Of a stretch of DNA of 64,000 nt, positions 18,757 to 27,448 are shown in pieces. A model generated the notes under the pieces. It ran no database searches. It was given only the letters and a program-made list of their open reading frames with translations, and had not been told where the DNA came from. Every line of letters begins with the position of its first letter. The stretch's first letter is position 1. Position numbers and translations under genes: made by a program. The DNA is from Cryobacterium sp. (GTDB lineage: Bacteria; Actinomycetota; Actinomycetes; Actinomycetales; Microbacteriaceae). Location: assembly GCF_026786305.1 (NCBI RefSeq), contig NZ_JAJAYI010000064.1, forward strand, positions 1 through 64,000, written 5' to 3'.

Positions 18757-18799
18757 ACCAGAGCGGGTACCCGTGTGCCGAGCACAGCCTGAAGGCAAA

Positions 18800-18805
18800 T
18801 ATACT
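18800..18805 (+). promoter_or_regulatory. Candidate -10 box for the ABC-F gene
   Basis: TATACT in an AT-rich patch (AATATACTAG) about 70 nt before the GTG at 18874, implying a leader of roughly 60 nt. Confidence 0.4.
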
Positions 18806-18873
18806 AGTGAGTTGGGCCGCTCTGGCCCACCCACACTTCACACCCGTACAAACACTTCGAATGGACTATTGCT

Positions 18874-20472
18874 GTGCTCAACGTGCAAGATCTCGAAATC
18901 CGCGTTGGAGCCCGCGTGCTCATGGAGGGCGTCAACTTCCGCGTCGCGAGCGGTGACAAGATCGGCCTCGTCGGCCGTAACGGTGCAGGCAAGACGACAC
19001 TGACGAAGACGCTCGCCGGGGAGACGAACCCGACCAAGGGTTCGATCAGCCACTCGGGTGAGATCGGCTACCTGCCCCAGGACCCGCGTGCCGGCGACCC
19101 GACCATGCTCGCCCGCACCCGCATCCTCGATGCGCGTGGCCTCGGCACCATCGCCCTCGGCATGCACGAGTCCAGCCTGGCCATGGGCGACCCCGATCCC
19201 ACGATCAGCGCCGTGGCCATGAAAAAGTACGGCCGCCTGACCGACGAGTTCAACGGCCTCGGCGGTTATTCCGCCGAAGCTGAAGCCGCGTCGATCGCCA
19301 GCAATTTGAAACTGCCCGACCATATTCTCGACCAGGCGCTCAGCACTCTCTCGGGTGGTCAACGTCGTCGCATCGAGCTCGCTCGCATCCTGTTCTCGGC
19401 TGCTGAGATGATGATTCTTGACGAGCCCACCAACCACCTCGACGCCGATTCGGTGGCCTGGCTGCGCGAGTTCGTTAAGAATTATAAGGGCGGTGTCATC
19501 ATCATCAGCCACGACATCGAACTCGTCGGCGAAACGGTCAACCGGGTGTTCTACCTCGACGCGAACCGCATGATGATCGATATCTACAACATGAACTGGA
19601 AGAACTACCTGCTCCAGCGCACAGCGGATGCTGACCGTCGCAAGAAGGAACGCTCCAACGCCGAGAAGAAGGCCTCAACCCTGCAGCTGCAGGCCGCGAA
19701 GTTCGGCGCCAAGGCCAGCAAGGCCGCCGCAGCCCACCAGATGGTGGCCCGTGCCGAGAAGCTTCTCTCCGGGCTCGACGCCGTGCGTGCCGTGGAACGC
19801 GTCGCCAAGTTGCGGTTCCCCGAGCCCGCACCGTGTGGCCGAACTCCGCTCATGGCCAAGGACCTGTCGAAGAGCTACGGTTCCCTGGAGATCTTCACCG
19901 CCGTCGACCTCGCGATCGACCGCGGGTCAAAGGTCGTTATTCTCGGGCTCAACGGTGCCGGAAAGACCACCCTCCTGCGGATGCTTGCGGGCGTCGACGA
20001 ATCCGACACCGGCTCGATCGAACCCGGCCACGGCCTGCGCATCGGTTATTACGCGCAGGAACACGAGACAATCGACGTCAAACGCAGCGTGCTCGAGAAC
20101 ATGGTCTCCTCGTCACCGAGTATCACCGAGATGGAAGCCCGCCGGGTACTCGGCTCGTTCCTGTTCACCGGTGACGACTCCAACAAGCCGGCCGGCGTGC
20201 TGTCCGGTGGCGAGAAGACCCGTCTCGCGCTGGCCATGATCGTGGTTTCGGGCGCCAACGTGCTGCTGCTTGACGAGCCCACTAACAACCTCGACCCGGC
20301 CAGCCGCGAGGAGATCCTCGATGCTCTGGCGCACTATGCCGGAGCCGTCGTGCTCGTCAGCCACGATGAAGGCGCCGTTCAGGCTCTCAATCCGGAGCGC
20401 GTCTTGATCATGCCCGAGGGTACCGAGGACCACTGGAACAAGGACTACCTCGACCTGATCGAGCTGTCCTAA
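18874..20472 (+). CDS. ABC-F family ATP-binding protein
   Basis: Soluble protein of 532 residues with two ABC ATPase domains and no membrane segments, the ABC-F layout of ribosome-associated factors (translation regulation or antibiotic protection). Domain 1 has Walker A VGRNGAGKTTL (about 33-43), signature LSGGQRRRIELARIL and Walker B MILDEPTNHLD; domain 2 has LGLNGAGKTTLLRML (about 357), LSGGEKTRLALAM and LLLDEPTNNLD. The interdomain linker is charged and helical (YLLQRTADADRRKKERSNAEKKA). The GTG at 18874 gives a first codon before the conserved LNVQDLEIRVGARVL. Which ABC-F subgroup it belongs to cannot be decided here; a resistance role is not implied. Confidence 0.93.
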   Translation: MLNVQDLEIRVGARVLMEGVNFRVASGDKIGLVGRNGAGKTTLTKTLAGETNPTKGSISHSGEIGYLPQDPRAGDPTMLARTRILDARGLGTIALGMHESSLAMGDPDPTISAVAMKKYGRLTDEFNGLGGYSAEAEAASIASNLKLPDHILDQALSTLSGGQRRRIELARILFSAAEMMILDEPTNHLDADSVAWLREFVKNYKGGVIIISHDIELVGETVNRVFYLDANRMMIDIYNMNWKNYLLQRTADADRRKKERSNAEKKASTLQLQAAKFGAKASKAAAAHQMVARAEKLLSGLDAVRAVERVAKLRFPEPAPCGRTPLMAKDLSKSYGSLEIFTAVDLAIDRGSKVVILGLNGAGKTTLLRMLAGVDESDTGSIEPGHGLRIGYYAQEHETIDVKRSVLENMVSSSPSITEMEARRVLGSFLFTGDDSNKPAGVLSGGEKTRLALAMIVVSGANVLLLDEPTNNLDPASREEILDALAHYAGAVVLVSHDEGAVQALNPERVLIMPEGTEDHWNKDYLDLIELS

Positions 20473-20527
20473 CGATTCTCTGATTTGGCGTAGTCGCGCC
20501 GGATCGTCCAAGACAAAGGAGGCGTGC

Positions 20528-21790
20528 GTGCTGCCGCTGGAGAAGTCACTGCGCATCGCGCTGGTCTGCCTGCACACCTCGCCGGGTGCGGACCCGGGTG
20601 CCGGTGACGCTGGCGGCATGAACGTCGTTGTCCGCCATCAGGCGGAAGCTCTCGCAGCCCTCGGCCACGATGTGAGCATTCTGACCCGCCGCTCAGCGGC
20701 GGATCAGCCGGCCTCGATGCAGCTCGCACCCGCCGTGACCCTGCAATTCCTTGATGCCGGTCCGGCAGTCACCCTGCCCAAGGGTCAGCACGAACATTGG
20801 ATCGAGAAGTTTTCCGCGCGGCTGGCCGCCCTCCCGCCGTATGACATCATCCACTCGCATCACTGGTTTTCCGGCATGGCCGCCCTGCCGGTCGCTCGAC
20901 GGTGGGGCATTCCGCACGTGCAAAGCTTCCACAGCATCGCCGCCGACAACACGACGCCGCTGTCAGCCGGTGAACGGGCCGAATCACCGGGACGGATGCT
21001 CGGCGAGGCCTGGTTGGCGCGTGAATCGGATTCTGTTGTCGCGATCAGTGCGGCCGAGTCTGCGACGATCACGGGGCGATTGGGCGGTGCTGCGCAGCGC
21101 ACGGCCGTCGTGCTGCCCGGTGTGGACAGCGGAATGTTCTCTCCGGCCGGGCATGCCGATCGGGTGATACCGGCCGGAAGCGGCGGTTATGTCCTCGTCG
21201 CAGCCCGTCTGCAGCCCCTGAAAGGCCTCGACCTGGCGATTGCGGCGATCGCCGCTATCCCGGCGGGCATTCGACCGGCACTCGTGATCGCCGGAGCGGC
21301 CTCGGCTGACTACGACGGCTACGTCGACGAGTTGCGGGCACTCGCCGAGCGGGTCGGGCTCACCGACGAGCTTCGATTGGTCGGCCCCCGGTCCCGGGTC
21401 GATCTAGCCAGCCTGTTTCGCGGTGCCCGTCTCGTGCTGGTGCCGTCCCACTCGGAAACTTATGGTCTCGTCGCGCTCGAAGGCGCGGCGAGCGGCGTGC
21501 CGGTCATCGCTGCGGCATCGGGGGGGCTGCGAGAAGCCGTCGTCGACGGGGCAACCGGCCTGGTGCTCGAGTCGCGCGATCCGCGGGTCTGGGGCGACGC
21601 GATCGCTCGCCTTCTCACCGATCCGCAGCGCGCCCGGCGGCTGTCGGTGGCCGCTCGGGAGCACGCGGTTCAACTCGACTGGACGCGGTCGGCCACGTCC
21701 CTGCTCAAGGTCTACCGCGAGCTGCTCGCCCCGGGAACACCCGACCACGGCTTGGCCGGCAGCTGCCAGCACCACCGCGCCGTCGCCTGA
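20528..21790 (+). CDS. GT4 glycosyltransferase, MshA-like
   Basis: Retaining glycosyltransferase of 420 residues resembling MshA, which makes the N-acetylglucosaminyl-inositol phosphate precursor of mycothiol. MshA-like features are PGAGDAGGMNVVVRHQAEAL near the N-terminus, YDIIHSHHWFSGMAALPVA, the hinge VVLPGVDSGMF and the sugar-nucleotide site VPSHSETYGLVALEGAASG with its E-x7-E motif. The GTG follows AAAGGAGG, the best Shine-Dalgarno in this region. mshC at 56.7 kb supports a mycothiol-producing host. A different GT4 substrate cannot be excluded, so no symbol is given. Confidence 0.75.
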   Translation: MLPLEKSLRIALVCLHTSPGADPGAGDAGGMNVVVRHQAEALAALGHDVSILTRRSAADQPASMQLAPAVTLQFLDAGPAVTLPKGQHEHWIEKFSARLAALPPYDIIHSHHWFSGMAALPVARRWGIPHVQSFHSIAADNTTPLSAGERAESPGRMLGEAWLARESDSVVAISAAESATITGRLGGAAQRTAVVLPGVDSGMFSPAGHADRVIPAGSGGYVLVAARLQPLKGLDLAIAAIAAIPAGIRPALVIAGAASADYDGYVDELRALAERVGLTDELRLVGPRSRVDLASLFRGARLVLVPSHSETYGLVALEGAASGVPVIAAASGGLREAVVDGATGLVLESRDPRVWGDAIARLLTDPQRARRLSVAAREHAVQLDWTRSATSLLKVYRELLAPGTPDHGLAGSCQHHRAVA

Positions 21791-21829
21791 CTCCTGAGTT
21801 TGAGCGACCGTGATCGGCCGCCCTCTGAA

Positions 21830-22678
21830 CTAGTGCAGTTGGCGGTCGAGCAGCTCGTCTTCAATCTCCGCATCATTGCGCGGCTTCGCGGCTCGTTTGC
21901 GGGAACGCTCGTCGGCTCGTTCGCGCTCCTCGGGGTCTTCAGCATTCACGCTACGATATTCTTCCCGCAAGGCCCAGCCGAGGCCGATGAAGGCGAGCAG
22001 TCCGAATACGAACCATTGGAAGGCGTACGACAGGTGGGGGCCCTCGTCGCGCACCGGTTTCAGCACGGCAGCCGGGCGCTCGTCGGCCGCGGCGGGGCTC
22101 TCGGTGTCCATCAGACCGTAGGCCCCGGTGTACGTGGGATGGTCGAGCCGCTCGGCAATGGTGGTGAGGTTGATCGTGGCGACCTGATTACCACTGGCAG
22201 TTCGGCCGGGCAGGTCGGGTTCAGTGGCTTTGAGCCGGGCGACCACGGTGACCGTTCCTCTCGGTGGCGAAGGCACCGTGTCCGGAGCATCCTGTTTCTG
22301 CCCGGTGGGCAGCCAGCCGCGGTCGACGATGAAGATCGTGCCGTCGGAAAGCAGCAGCGGGGTCAGCACCTCGAAGCCCGGATTGACGTTGAGCGGGCGG
22401 TTGCGCGCGAGCATCTCATCGTCGATGAGGTAGGTGCCGGTCAGTTCTACCGGCATCCACTTCTGGGATTCGGCGAAGGCGGTCAGACCGGGCAGTGCCT
22501 CGGCGACGGGAACCGGCGTCGAATCGAAATTGGAATCGATCTTGAACAGCTCAGTGAGGGCCTCGTCGCGCCGGGCCAATTGCCAGACACCGAGCCCGGA
22601 ACATACCGCCGCGAAGAGAATGGTGAGCGCCAGATAACCCGCCCAGCGACGGCTGAAAGCGAATTTCCAGCCCGTCAT
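21830..22678 (-). CDS. SURF1-family cytochrome oxidase biogenesis protein
   Basis: SURF1/Shy1 proteins assist haem A insertion into cytochrome c oxidase. The 282-residue protein has the two-membrane-segment layout: segment 1 at about 14-33 followed by GVWQLARRDE, a periplasmic domain with MPVELTGTY, VLTPLLLSDG and FIVDRGWLPTG, and segment 2 in HLSYAFQWFVFGLLAFIGL with the conserved Y-x2-QW. The C-terminus is a charged tail. It overlaps the upstream small gene by 4 nt (ATGA). ctaA and ctaB at 9.8-13.4 kb make the haem it handles. Confidence 0.94.
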   Translation of the reverse strand: MTGWKFAFSRRWAGYLALTILFAAVCSGLGVWQLARRDEALTELFKIDSNFDSTPVPVAEALPGLTAFAESQKWMPVELTGTYLIDDEMLARNRPLNVNPGFEVLTPLLLSDGTIFIVDRGWLPTGQKQDAPDTVPSPPRGTVTVVARLKATEPDLPGRTASGNQVATINLTTIAERLDHPTYTGAYGLMDTESPAAADERPAAVLKPVRDEGPHLSYAFQWFVFGLLAFIGLGWALREEYRSVNAEDPEERERADERSRKRAAKPRNDAEIEDELLDRQLH

Positions 22679-22950
22679 TGCCCATCTCCGGCGGGGTCCG
22701 GTGCGCTGGCATCAAGCGGGCTCACTGTGAGAGGAAAATCGCGGGCGGCCAGGAACTCGCGCAGGTACTCGACGTGTGCGTCGCAGGCCAGCCAGGTTTT
22801 AACGCGGTCGGTCGAATGAATGCGTGGGTTACGCCAGTCCAACCGCCAGCTTCCCGGATTCCGACAGTCCGCTCGCGAACAAGTGGACGACTCCAGGGGT
22901 GCGCCCAGTCCGATCATCGGACTCGTCGCAGCAGACGCGCAAACACTCAC
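22675..22950 (-). CDS. Small cysteine-containing conserved hypothetical protein
   Basis: A 91-residue soluble protein with CSRADCRNPGSWRLDWRNPR and WLACDAHVEYLREFLAARDF. Three cysteines and a histidine in a CxxxxC...CxxH-like pattern suggest a small metal-binding fold, but no function is known to me. It is co-transcribed with DUF3099 and SURF1: its GTG overlaps the DUF3099 stop (GTGA) and its own stop overlaps the SURF1 start (ATGA). An internal ATG at 22917 is an alternative start that keeps all the conserved part. Confidence 0.75.
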   Translation of the reverse strand: MSVCASAATSPMIGLGAPLESSTCSRADCRNPGSWRLDWRNPRIHSTDRVKTWLACDAHVEYLREFLAARDFPLTVSPLDASAPDPAGDGQ

Positions 22951-23357
22951 TTCACCTCATCGTCGGCATTGCGATAGATCTCCACGCTACCGGGCCGCCG
23001 GACTTCGCCTCCGCGCGGCGCTATTTTCACGTTGGCGACAACGACGGCGAAGTAGGGCAGGGCGATCGCACCTATGGCGCACAGCACCAGCCACCAGCCC
23101 TGCACGAACAACATGAGCACAATGCAGACGACACGGATGCCCATAGCAATCGAGTATTTGATCATCCGCTTGCGTCGTTCGACCTCGGGGGAGGCGGGGA
23201 GCGAGGTGATCGACTGCTGCTTCATAGGTCCATAGAGTTCGTCATCGGGTTTGATATCGGCTTTGTCATCGGGTTTGACATCGAGTTTGACATCGGGTCG
23301 TCGGTGGGCAAAATTCCCCGCCTTCAAGCCTACGACTGCACGGCCTGATTGTTGCAC
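22947..23357 (-). CDS. DUF3099 domain-containing membrane protein
   Basis: The conserved part starts at MKQQSITSLPASPEVERRKR (ATG at 23225) and includes the DUF3099 signature IKYSIAMGIRVVCIVLMLF with two membrane segments (about 68-86 and 89-110 of the long form), giving a 92-residue protein. The reading frame extends upstream to a GTG at 23357, adding 44 residues with a repeated Asp/Lys/Pro pattern (DVKPDDK, DIKPDDE) encoded by imperfect tandem DNA repeats. Whether this acidic N-terminal extension is translated is unclear; neither start has a good Shine-Dalgarno site. First gene of the DUF3099-small-SURF1 operon. Confidence 0.75.
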   Translation of the reverse strand: MQQSGRAVVGLKAGNFAHRRPDVKLDVKPDDKADIKPDDELYGPMKQQSITSLPASPEVERRKRMIKYSIAMGIRVVCIVLMLFVQGWWLVLCAIGAIALPYFAVVVANVKIAPRGGEVRRPGSVEIYRNADDEVK

Positions 23358-23414
23358 GCCTTAAACTTGAATCTGCCGGGTATTTCGTTGAACCGAGCCC
23401 CGCATCCCCGCATT

Positions 23415-23438
23415 CCTCCATCCCTCCATCCCTCCATC
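23415..23438. repeat. 3 x 8-bp microsatellite upstream of fabG
   Basis: CCTCCATC three times, followed by a run of seven C. It lies in the short gap between DUF3099 and fabG, 31 bp before the fabG start. Confidence 0.85.
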
Positions 23439-23468
23439 CCCCCCCAGTATGCACAGAACAGGAATTTC

Positions 23469-24179
23469 ATGACTACGGCTCGAACAGTGCTCGTCACCGG
23501 TGGTAACCGCGGCATCGGTTTTGCCATTGCGGAGGAATTCCTCGCCCAGGGACACCGCGTCGCCGTAACCTCGCGGTCCGGGCACGGGCCCTCCGGAAGT
23601 CTCACCGTGCGCGCCGACGTGACCGACGCGGCATCCATCGATGCCGCCTTCACGGAAATTGAGGTGACCTACGGTCCGGTTGAAATCGTCGTGGCCAACG
23701 CCGGAATCACCCGCGATACCCTGCTCTTGCGCATGTCCGAGGATGACTTCACCGCGGTGATCGACACCAACCTGAGCGGTGCTTTCCGTGTGGTCAAGCG
23801 TGCCAGCAAGGGCATGCTCAAGGCTCGTTTCGGGCGGATCGTGCTCATCTCAAGCGTTGTGGGCCTCTACGGCTCCGCCGGGCAGGTGAATTATTCGGCG
23901 TCGAAGAGCGGTCTGATCGGATTGGCCCGATCGGTCACCCGCGAGCTCGGTGCCCGCGGCATCACCGCGAATGTTGTCGCCCCCGGTTTCATCGAAACCG
24001 ACATGACCGCAGCCTTGCCCCAAGCGCAGCAGGCTGACTACAAGCGCAATATCCCGGTCGGGCGATTCGCCACTCCACTAGAAGTTGCTCGCGTCGTCAC
24101 CTGGCTCGCGAGCGATGACGCCGCGTACATCTCCGGTGCGGTCATCCCGGTCGACGGCGGCCTCGGTATGGGCCACTAG
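23469..24179 (+). CDS. fabG: 3-oxoacyl-ACP reductase (FabG-type SDR)
   Basis: NADPH-dependent reductase of the classical SDR family, probably reducing 3-oxoacyl-ACP in fatty acid synthesis. The 236-residue protein has the cofactor motif TGGNRGIGFAIAE (about 10-22), NAGIT (about 79-83), catalytic Ser in LISSVVG, and Tyr/Lys in VNYSASKSG, with the C-terminal AYISGAVIPVDGGLGMGH ending typical of FabG. AGGAAT precedes the ATG. An upstream extension of the frame contains only repeat sequence and is rejected. The exact substrate is by family resemblance. Confidence 0.92.
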   Translation: MTTARTVLVTGGNRGIGFAIAEEFLAQGHRVAVTSRSGHGPSGSLTVRADVTDAASIDAAFTEIEVTYGPVEIVVANAGITRDTLLLRMSEDDFTAVIDTNLSGAFRVVKRASKGMLKARFGRIVLISSVVGLYGSAGQVNYSASKSGLIGLARSVTRELGARGITANVVAPGFIETDMTAALPQAQQADYKRNIPVGRFATPLEVARVVTWLASDDAAYISGAVIPVDGGLGMGH

Positions 24180-24210
24180 GCAACTGGAGCAAACCGGCGA
24201 GGGCCAGGTC

Positions 24211-24864
24211 TCAGCCGCGCAGGCCAAGCAGCGGCAGGACCTGGCTGAGGTTGCAGTGGTCGATGATGAGGTCGGCTTCGCGCTGTACTCGCGGTTTGGC
24301 GTTGAACGCGACGGCGAGTCCGGCGGCGTTCATCATCAGCAGATCGTTGGCGCCGTCCCCGACCGCCACGGTCTGTGACAGGGCGATGTGGTCGACTGCG
24401 GCCCATTCGCAGAGAGCGACCGCTTTAGCCTTGGCGTCGATGATCGGTCCGAGCACTCGCCCAGTGAGACGGCCCGCTTCGACTTCGAGTCGGTTGGCCC
24501 GTAAATGGTCCACACCGAGGTCGGCCGCGAGCGGGTCGAGCAGCTCGTGAAAACCGCCAGACACCACGCCGACGACGCCCCCGCCGGCGTGAATGCCGGC
24601 GATAAGTTCGTGCACCCCCTCGGTCGGGCGGATACGCCGCCCCACCTCCGTGAAGACGCTCTCTGGCAGTCCCGCCAGGGTCAGTACCCGCTCGCGCAGG
24701 CTCTGTGCGAAATCGAATTCGCCACGCATGGCACGTTCGGTCAGGTCGGCGACCAGTTCACGCGAGCCGGCGGCATCCGCCAGCAGCTCGATCACTTCGT
24801 CTCGAATCAGGGTGGAGTCGGCATCAAGGACGACCAGGAAGCGCGGTGCGGTAGCGAGGTTCAC
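24211..24864 (-). CDS. serB: Phosphoserine phosphatase SerB
   Basis: Last step of serine biosynthesis: phosphoserine to serine. The 217-residue HAD-type protein has [17 protein letters not shown] (motif I, nucleophile Asp), [17 protein letters not shown] (motif II), a Lys in DAKAKA and [13 protein letters not shown] (motif III). It lacks the ACT domain of longer SerB forms. It overlaps glgC by 4 nt and would be co-transcribed with it; the functional link between the two is not obvious. Confidence 0.94.
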   Translation of the reverse strand: MNLATAPRFLVVLDADSTLIRDEVIELLADAAGSRELVADLTERAMRGEFDFAQSLRERVLTLAGLPESVFTEVGRRIRPTEGVHELIAGIHAGGGVVGVVSGGFHELLDPLAADLGVDHLRANRLEVEAGRLTGRVLGPIIDAKAKAVALCEWAAVDHIALSQTVAVGDGANDLLMMNAAGLAVAFNAKPRVQREADLIIDHCNLSQVLPLLGLRG

Positions 24865-26105
24865 GGAGTGACGAGCACGCCCTTACCGACGACGGTAATT
24901 CCGGATTCGGTCACGCTGAAGCCGCGCGCCAGGTCGCGATCCCGATCGACGCCGACCGTGGCGCCGGCCTCGACGATCACTTCCTTGTCGAGAATGGCCC
25001 GGCGCACGATGGCACCCGGCCGAATCTGCACCCGGTCGAACACGATGGAGTCGACGACCTCGCAGGCTGAACCGATCGAGGTCCACGGTCCGAGAACGCT
25101 GCGCTCGATGTGAGCGCCCGAAATGACGCAGCCCAGCGAGACGATCGAGTCGATCATGGTGCCGAGGGCGCCATGGCCGTCGCGTACGAATTTCGCCGGT
25201 GGCGAGTTCAGTTGCATGCTGAAGATCGGCCACTCCTGGTTGTACAGGTTGAACACTGGAAGCGCCGAAATGAGGTCCTGGTGTGCCTCGAAGAAAGAAT
25301 CAATCGTTCCCACATCGCGCCAGTAGTAGCGGTCGCGATCGGTGGACCCTGGCAACTCGTTGCGTTGCAAATCGTACACGGCCGCGTCGCCGCGCGAGAC
25401 GAAGTCGGGAATGATGTCGCCGCCCATGTCGTGGCTCGAGTCGGTGCGCTCACCATCGCGGAGCACCGCCTCGATCAGGGCGTCGGTGTTGAAGACGTAG
25501 TTGCCCATCGAGGCGAACACCTCGTGAGGCGCGTCGGCGAGACCGACGGCGTCTTTGGGCTTTTCCCGAAAATCGGAGATCCGATCCGGGGCGGCAGCAT
25601 CCACTTCGATGACGCCGAACTGATCAGCCAATCCGATGGGCTGGCGAATGGCCGCGACCGTGGCCGACAGGCCCGACGCGATGTGCGCATCGATCATCTG
25701 GCTGAAGTCCATGCGATAGACGTGGTCTGCTCCGACGACGACAACAATGTCGGGTTTTTCGTCGTGAATGAGGTTCAGGCTTTGCAGGATCGCGTCGGCC
25801 GAGCCGCTGAACCAACGTTTGCCGAGGCGCTGCTGAGCGGGCACCGAGGCGATGTACGAGTTGAACAAGCCGCCGGAGACATGCCAGGTCTGGGAGACGT
25901 GGCGGTCGAGGCTGTGTGACTTGTACTGGGTCAACACCACGATCTGCGTGACGCCGGAATTGATGAGGTTGGACAGGGCGAAATCCACCAGGCGGTAATG
26001 CCCGCCAAAGGGGACGGCGGGCTTGGCCCGGTCCTCGGTCAGCGGCATGAGCCGTTTTCCCTCACCACCAGCGAGAACGATTCCAAAGATTTTCTTGGCC
26101 TTCAT
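24861..26105 (-). CDS. glgC: Glucose-1-phosphate adenylyltransferase
   Basis: Makes ADP-glucose for glycogen synthesis. The 414-residue protein begins [21 protein letters not shown], with the pyrophosphorylase motif continuing [14 protein letters not shown], then [12 protein letters not shown] and a C-terminal left-handed beta-helix domain ([17 protein letters not shown]). The ATG at 26105 is selected by a TACTCT box exactly 6 nt upstream; a longer frame to 26144 would include the promoter. It is divergent from glgA with only 79 bp between starts. Confidence 0.96.
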   Translation of the reverse strand: MKAKKIFGIVLAGGEGKRLMPLTEDRAKPAVPFGGHYRLVDFALSNLINSGVTQIVVLTQYKSHSLDRHVSQTWHVSGGLFNSYIASVPAQQRLGKRWFSGSADAILQSLNLIHDEKPDIVVVVGADHVYRMDFSQMIDAHIASGLSATVAAIRQPIGLADQFGVIEVDAAAPDRISDFREKPKDAVGLADAPHEVFASMGNYVFNTDALIEAVLRDGERTDSSHDMGGDIIPDFVSRGDAAVYDLQRNELPGSTDRDRYYWRDVGTIDSFFEAHQDLISALPVFNLYNQEWPIFSMQLNSPPAKFVRDGHGALGTMIDSIVSLGCVISGAHIERSVLGPWTSIGSACEVVDSIVFDRVQIRPGAIVRRAILDKEVIVEAGATVGVDRDRDLARGFSVTESGITVVGKGVLVTP

Positions 26106-26111
26106 AGGTAC

Positions 26112-26117
26112 AGAGTA
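26112..26117 (-). promoter_or_regulatory. -10 box (TACTCT), leaderless start of glgC
   Basis: TACTCT-N6-ATG on the minus strand in the 79-bp glgC/glgA divergent promoter. Confidence 0.65.
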
Positions 26118-26172
26118 AGGCCAACCGGGCAACTCGACTAGCACCCTGGGTGTGCGTCGGCTCGGGCTGCGC

Positions 26173-26178
26173 TACCTT
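26173..26178 (+). promoter_or_regulatory. -10 box (TACCTT), leaderless start of glgA
   Basis: TACCTT-N6-ATG; the glgC and glgA boxes face away from each other 55 bp apart. Confidence 0.6.
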
Positions 26179-26184
26179 TGCTCC

Positions 26185-27366
26185 ATGCGAGTGGATCTGA
26201 TGACCAAGGAGTACCCCCCGGAGATTTACGGGGGAGCGGGCGTGCACGTAACGGAGCTCGTGCGGGCGCTCCGCGAAGATATCGACGTGTCGGTGCGGTG
26301 CTTCGGCGCGCCCCGCTCGGATACCGATACCTTTGCCTACGAGGTGCCCGCCCAGCTGGTCGAGGCCAACGCAACCCTGGGCACTCTCGGTGTCGACCTG
26401 CAGATGGCGCAGGACGCTGCTGGTGCCGATCTGGTGCACTCACACACCTGGTACGCCAACGCGGCCGGGCACCTTGCGAAGATGCTGCACGGCATTCCGC
26501 ACGTCGTCACCGCCCACAGTCTCGAACCATTGCGCCCGTGGAAGGCCGAGCAGCTCGGCGGCGGCTACCGTGTGTCGAGCTGGATCGAGAAGACGGCCTT
26601 TGAGGCAGCGGATGCCGTGATCGCCGTCAGCGACGGCATGCGTCGCGATATCCTGCGCAGCTACCCCGCACTCGACGAGAGCCGGGTGCACACGGTGTAC
26701 AACGGCATCGATCTCGACCGCTGGAAACCTCGACTCGACGCCGACTTCGTCCGCGGACTGGGAATCGATCCTGACCGTCCGTCCGTGGTTTTCGTCGGCC
26801 GCATCACGCGGCAGAAGGGACTTCCGTACCTGTTGCGCGCCGCAGCATTGCTACCGCCCGAGGTGCAACTCGTGCTGTGCGCTGGCGCCCCCGACACTCC
26901 CGGCATTCTGGCTGAAGTGACCGCCGGAGTGGAGGCGTTGCAGCTGCAACGCTCGGGAGTCGTCTGGATCAACCGGCTCCTGGCCCAGCCCGAGCTGGCA
27001 GCCGTACTTTCCCACGGCACGGTCTTCGTCTGCCCGTCCATTTACGAACCCCTCGGAATCGTCAACCTGGAGGCCATGGCGTGCGGCCTGGCCGTCGTCG
27101 GAACGGCCACCGGAGGTATCCCGGAGGTCGTCGCCGACGGCCAGACCGGGCGACTGGTTCCGATCGAGCAACTCACCGACGGCACGGGCACCCCGTTGCG
27201 TCCGGAGCAGTTCGTCGCCGACCTGGCCCGCATTCTCACCGAGGTGGTGAACGATCCGTCCCGCGCAGCCGAAATGGGGCGTGCCGGCCGCCTGCGCGCA
27301 GAGCAGGTGTTCGGCTGGAGCCAGATCGCCACCCGCACTCGAGAGATCTATGCGTCTCTGCTCTGA
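26185..27366 (+). CDS. glgA: Glycogen synthase (actinobacterial GT4 type)
   Basis: Transfers glucose from a nucleotide sugar to an alpha-glucan (or makes maltose 1-phosphate, as shown for the mycobacterial enzyme also called GlgM). The 393-residue GT4 protein starts MRVDLMTKEYPPEIYGGAGV, with WYANAAGHLAKMLHGIPHVV, the hinge VYNGIDLDRW, FVGRITRQKGLPYLL and the E-x7-E site SIYEPLGIVNLEAMACG. Start chosen by the TACCTT box 6 nt upstream. Its divergent partner glgC supplies ADP-glucose; treS at 31-33 kb is part of the linked trehalose-glucan network. Confidence 0.92.
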   Translation: MRVDLMTKEYPPEIYGGAGVHVTELVRALREDIDVSVRCFGAPRSDTDTFAYEVPAQLVEANATLGTLGVDLQMAQDAAGADLVHSHTWYANAAGHLAKMLHGIPHVVTAHSLEPLRPWKAEQLGGGYRVSSWIEKTAFEAADAVIAVSDGMRRDILRSYPALDESRVHTVYNGIDLDRWKPRLDADFVRGLGIDPDRPSVVFVGRITRQKGLPYLLRAAALLPPEVQLVLCAGAPDTPGILAEVTAGVEALQLQRSGVVWINRLLAQPELAAVLSHGTVFVCPSIYEPLGIVNLEAMACGLAVVGTATGGIPEVVADGQTGRLVPIEQLTDGTGTPLRPEQFVADLARILTEVVNDPSRAAEMGRAGRLRAEQVFGWSQIATRTREIYASLL

Positions 27367-27436
27367 ATGACCCGGTCAGGCTGCCGGACCCGTCGCTGCG
27401 ACGGGCCCGGCGTCTTTCGCGACCGGCCCTGCCCGA

Positions 27437-27442
27437 TAACAT
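27437..27442 (+). promoter_or_regulatory. -10 box (TAACAT), leaderless start of the ABC ATPase gene
   Basis: TAACAT-N6-ATG, 71 bp after the glgA stop. Confidence 0.5.
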
Positions 27443-27448
27443 GGATAT

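Noticed and set aside
20528..21790. Naming the GT4 gene mshA outright
   Set aside because: The GDAGGMN motif fits MshA, but several actinobacterial GT4 enzymes share it; the inositol-phosphate acceptor site could not be checked.
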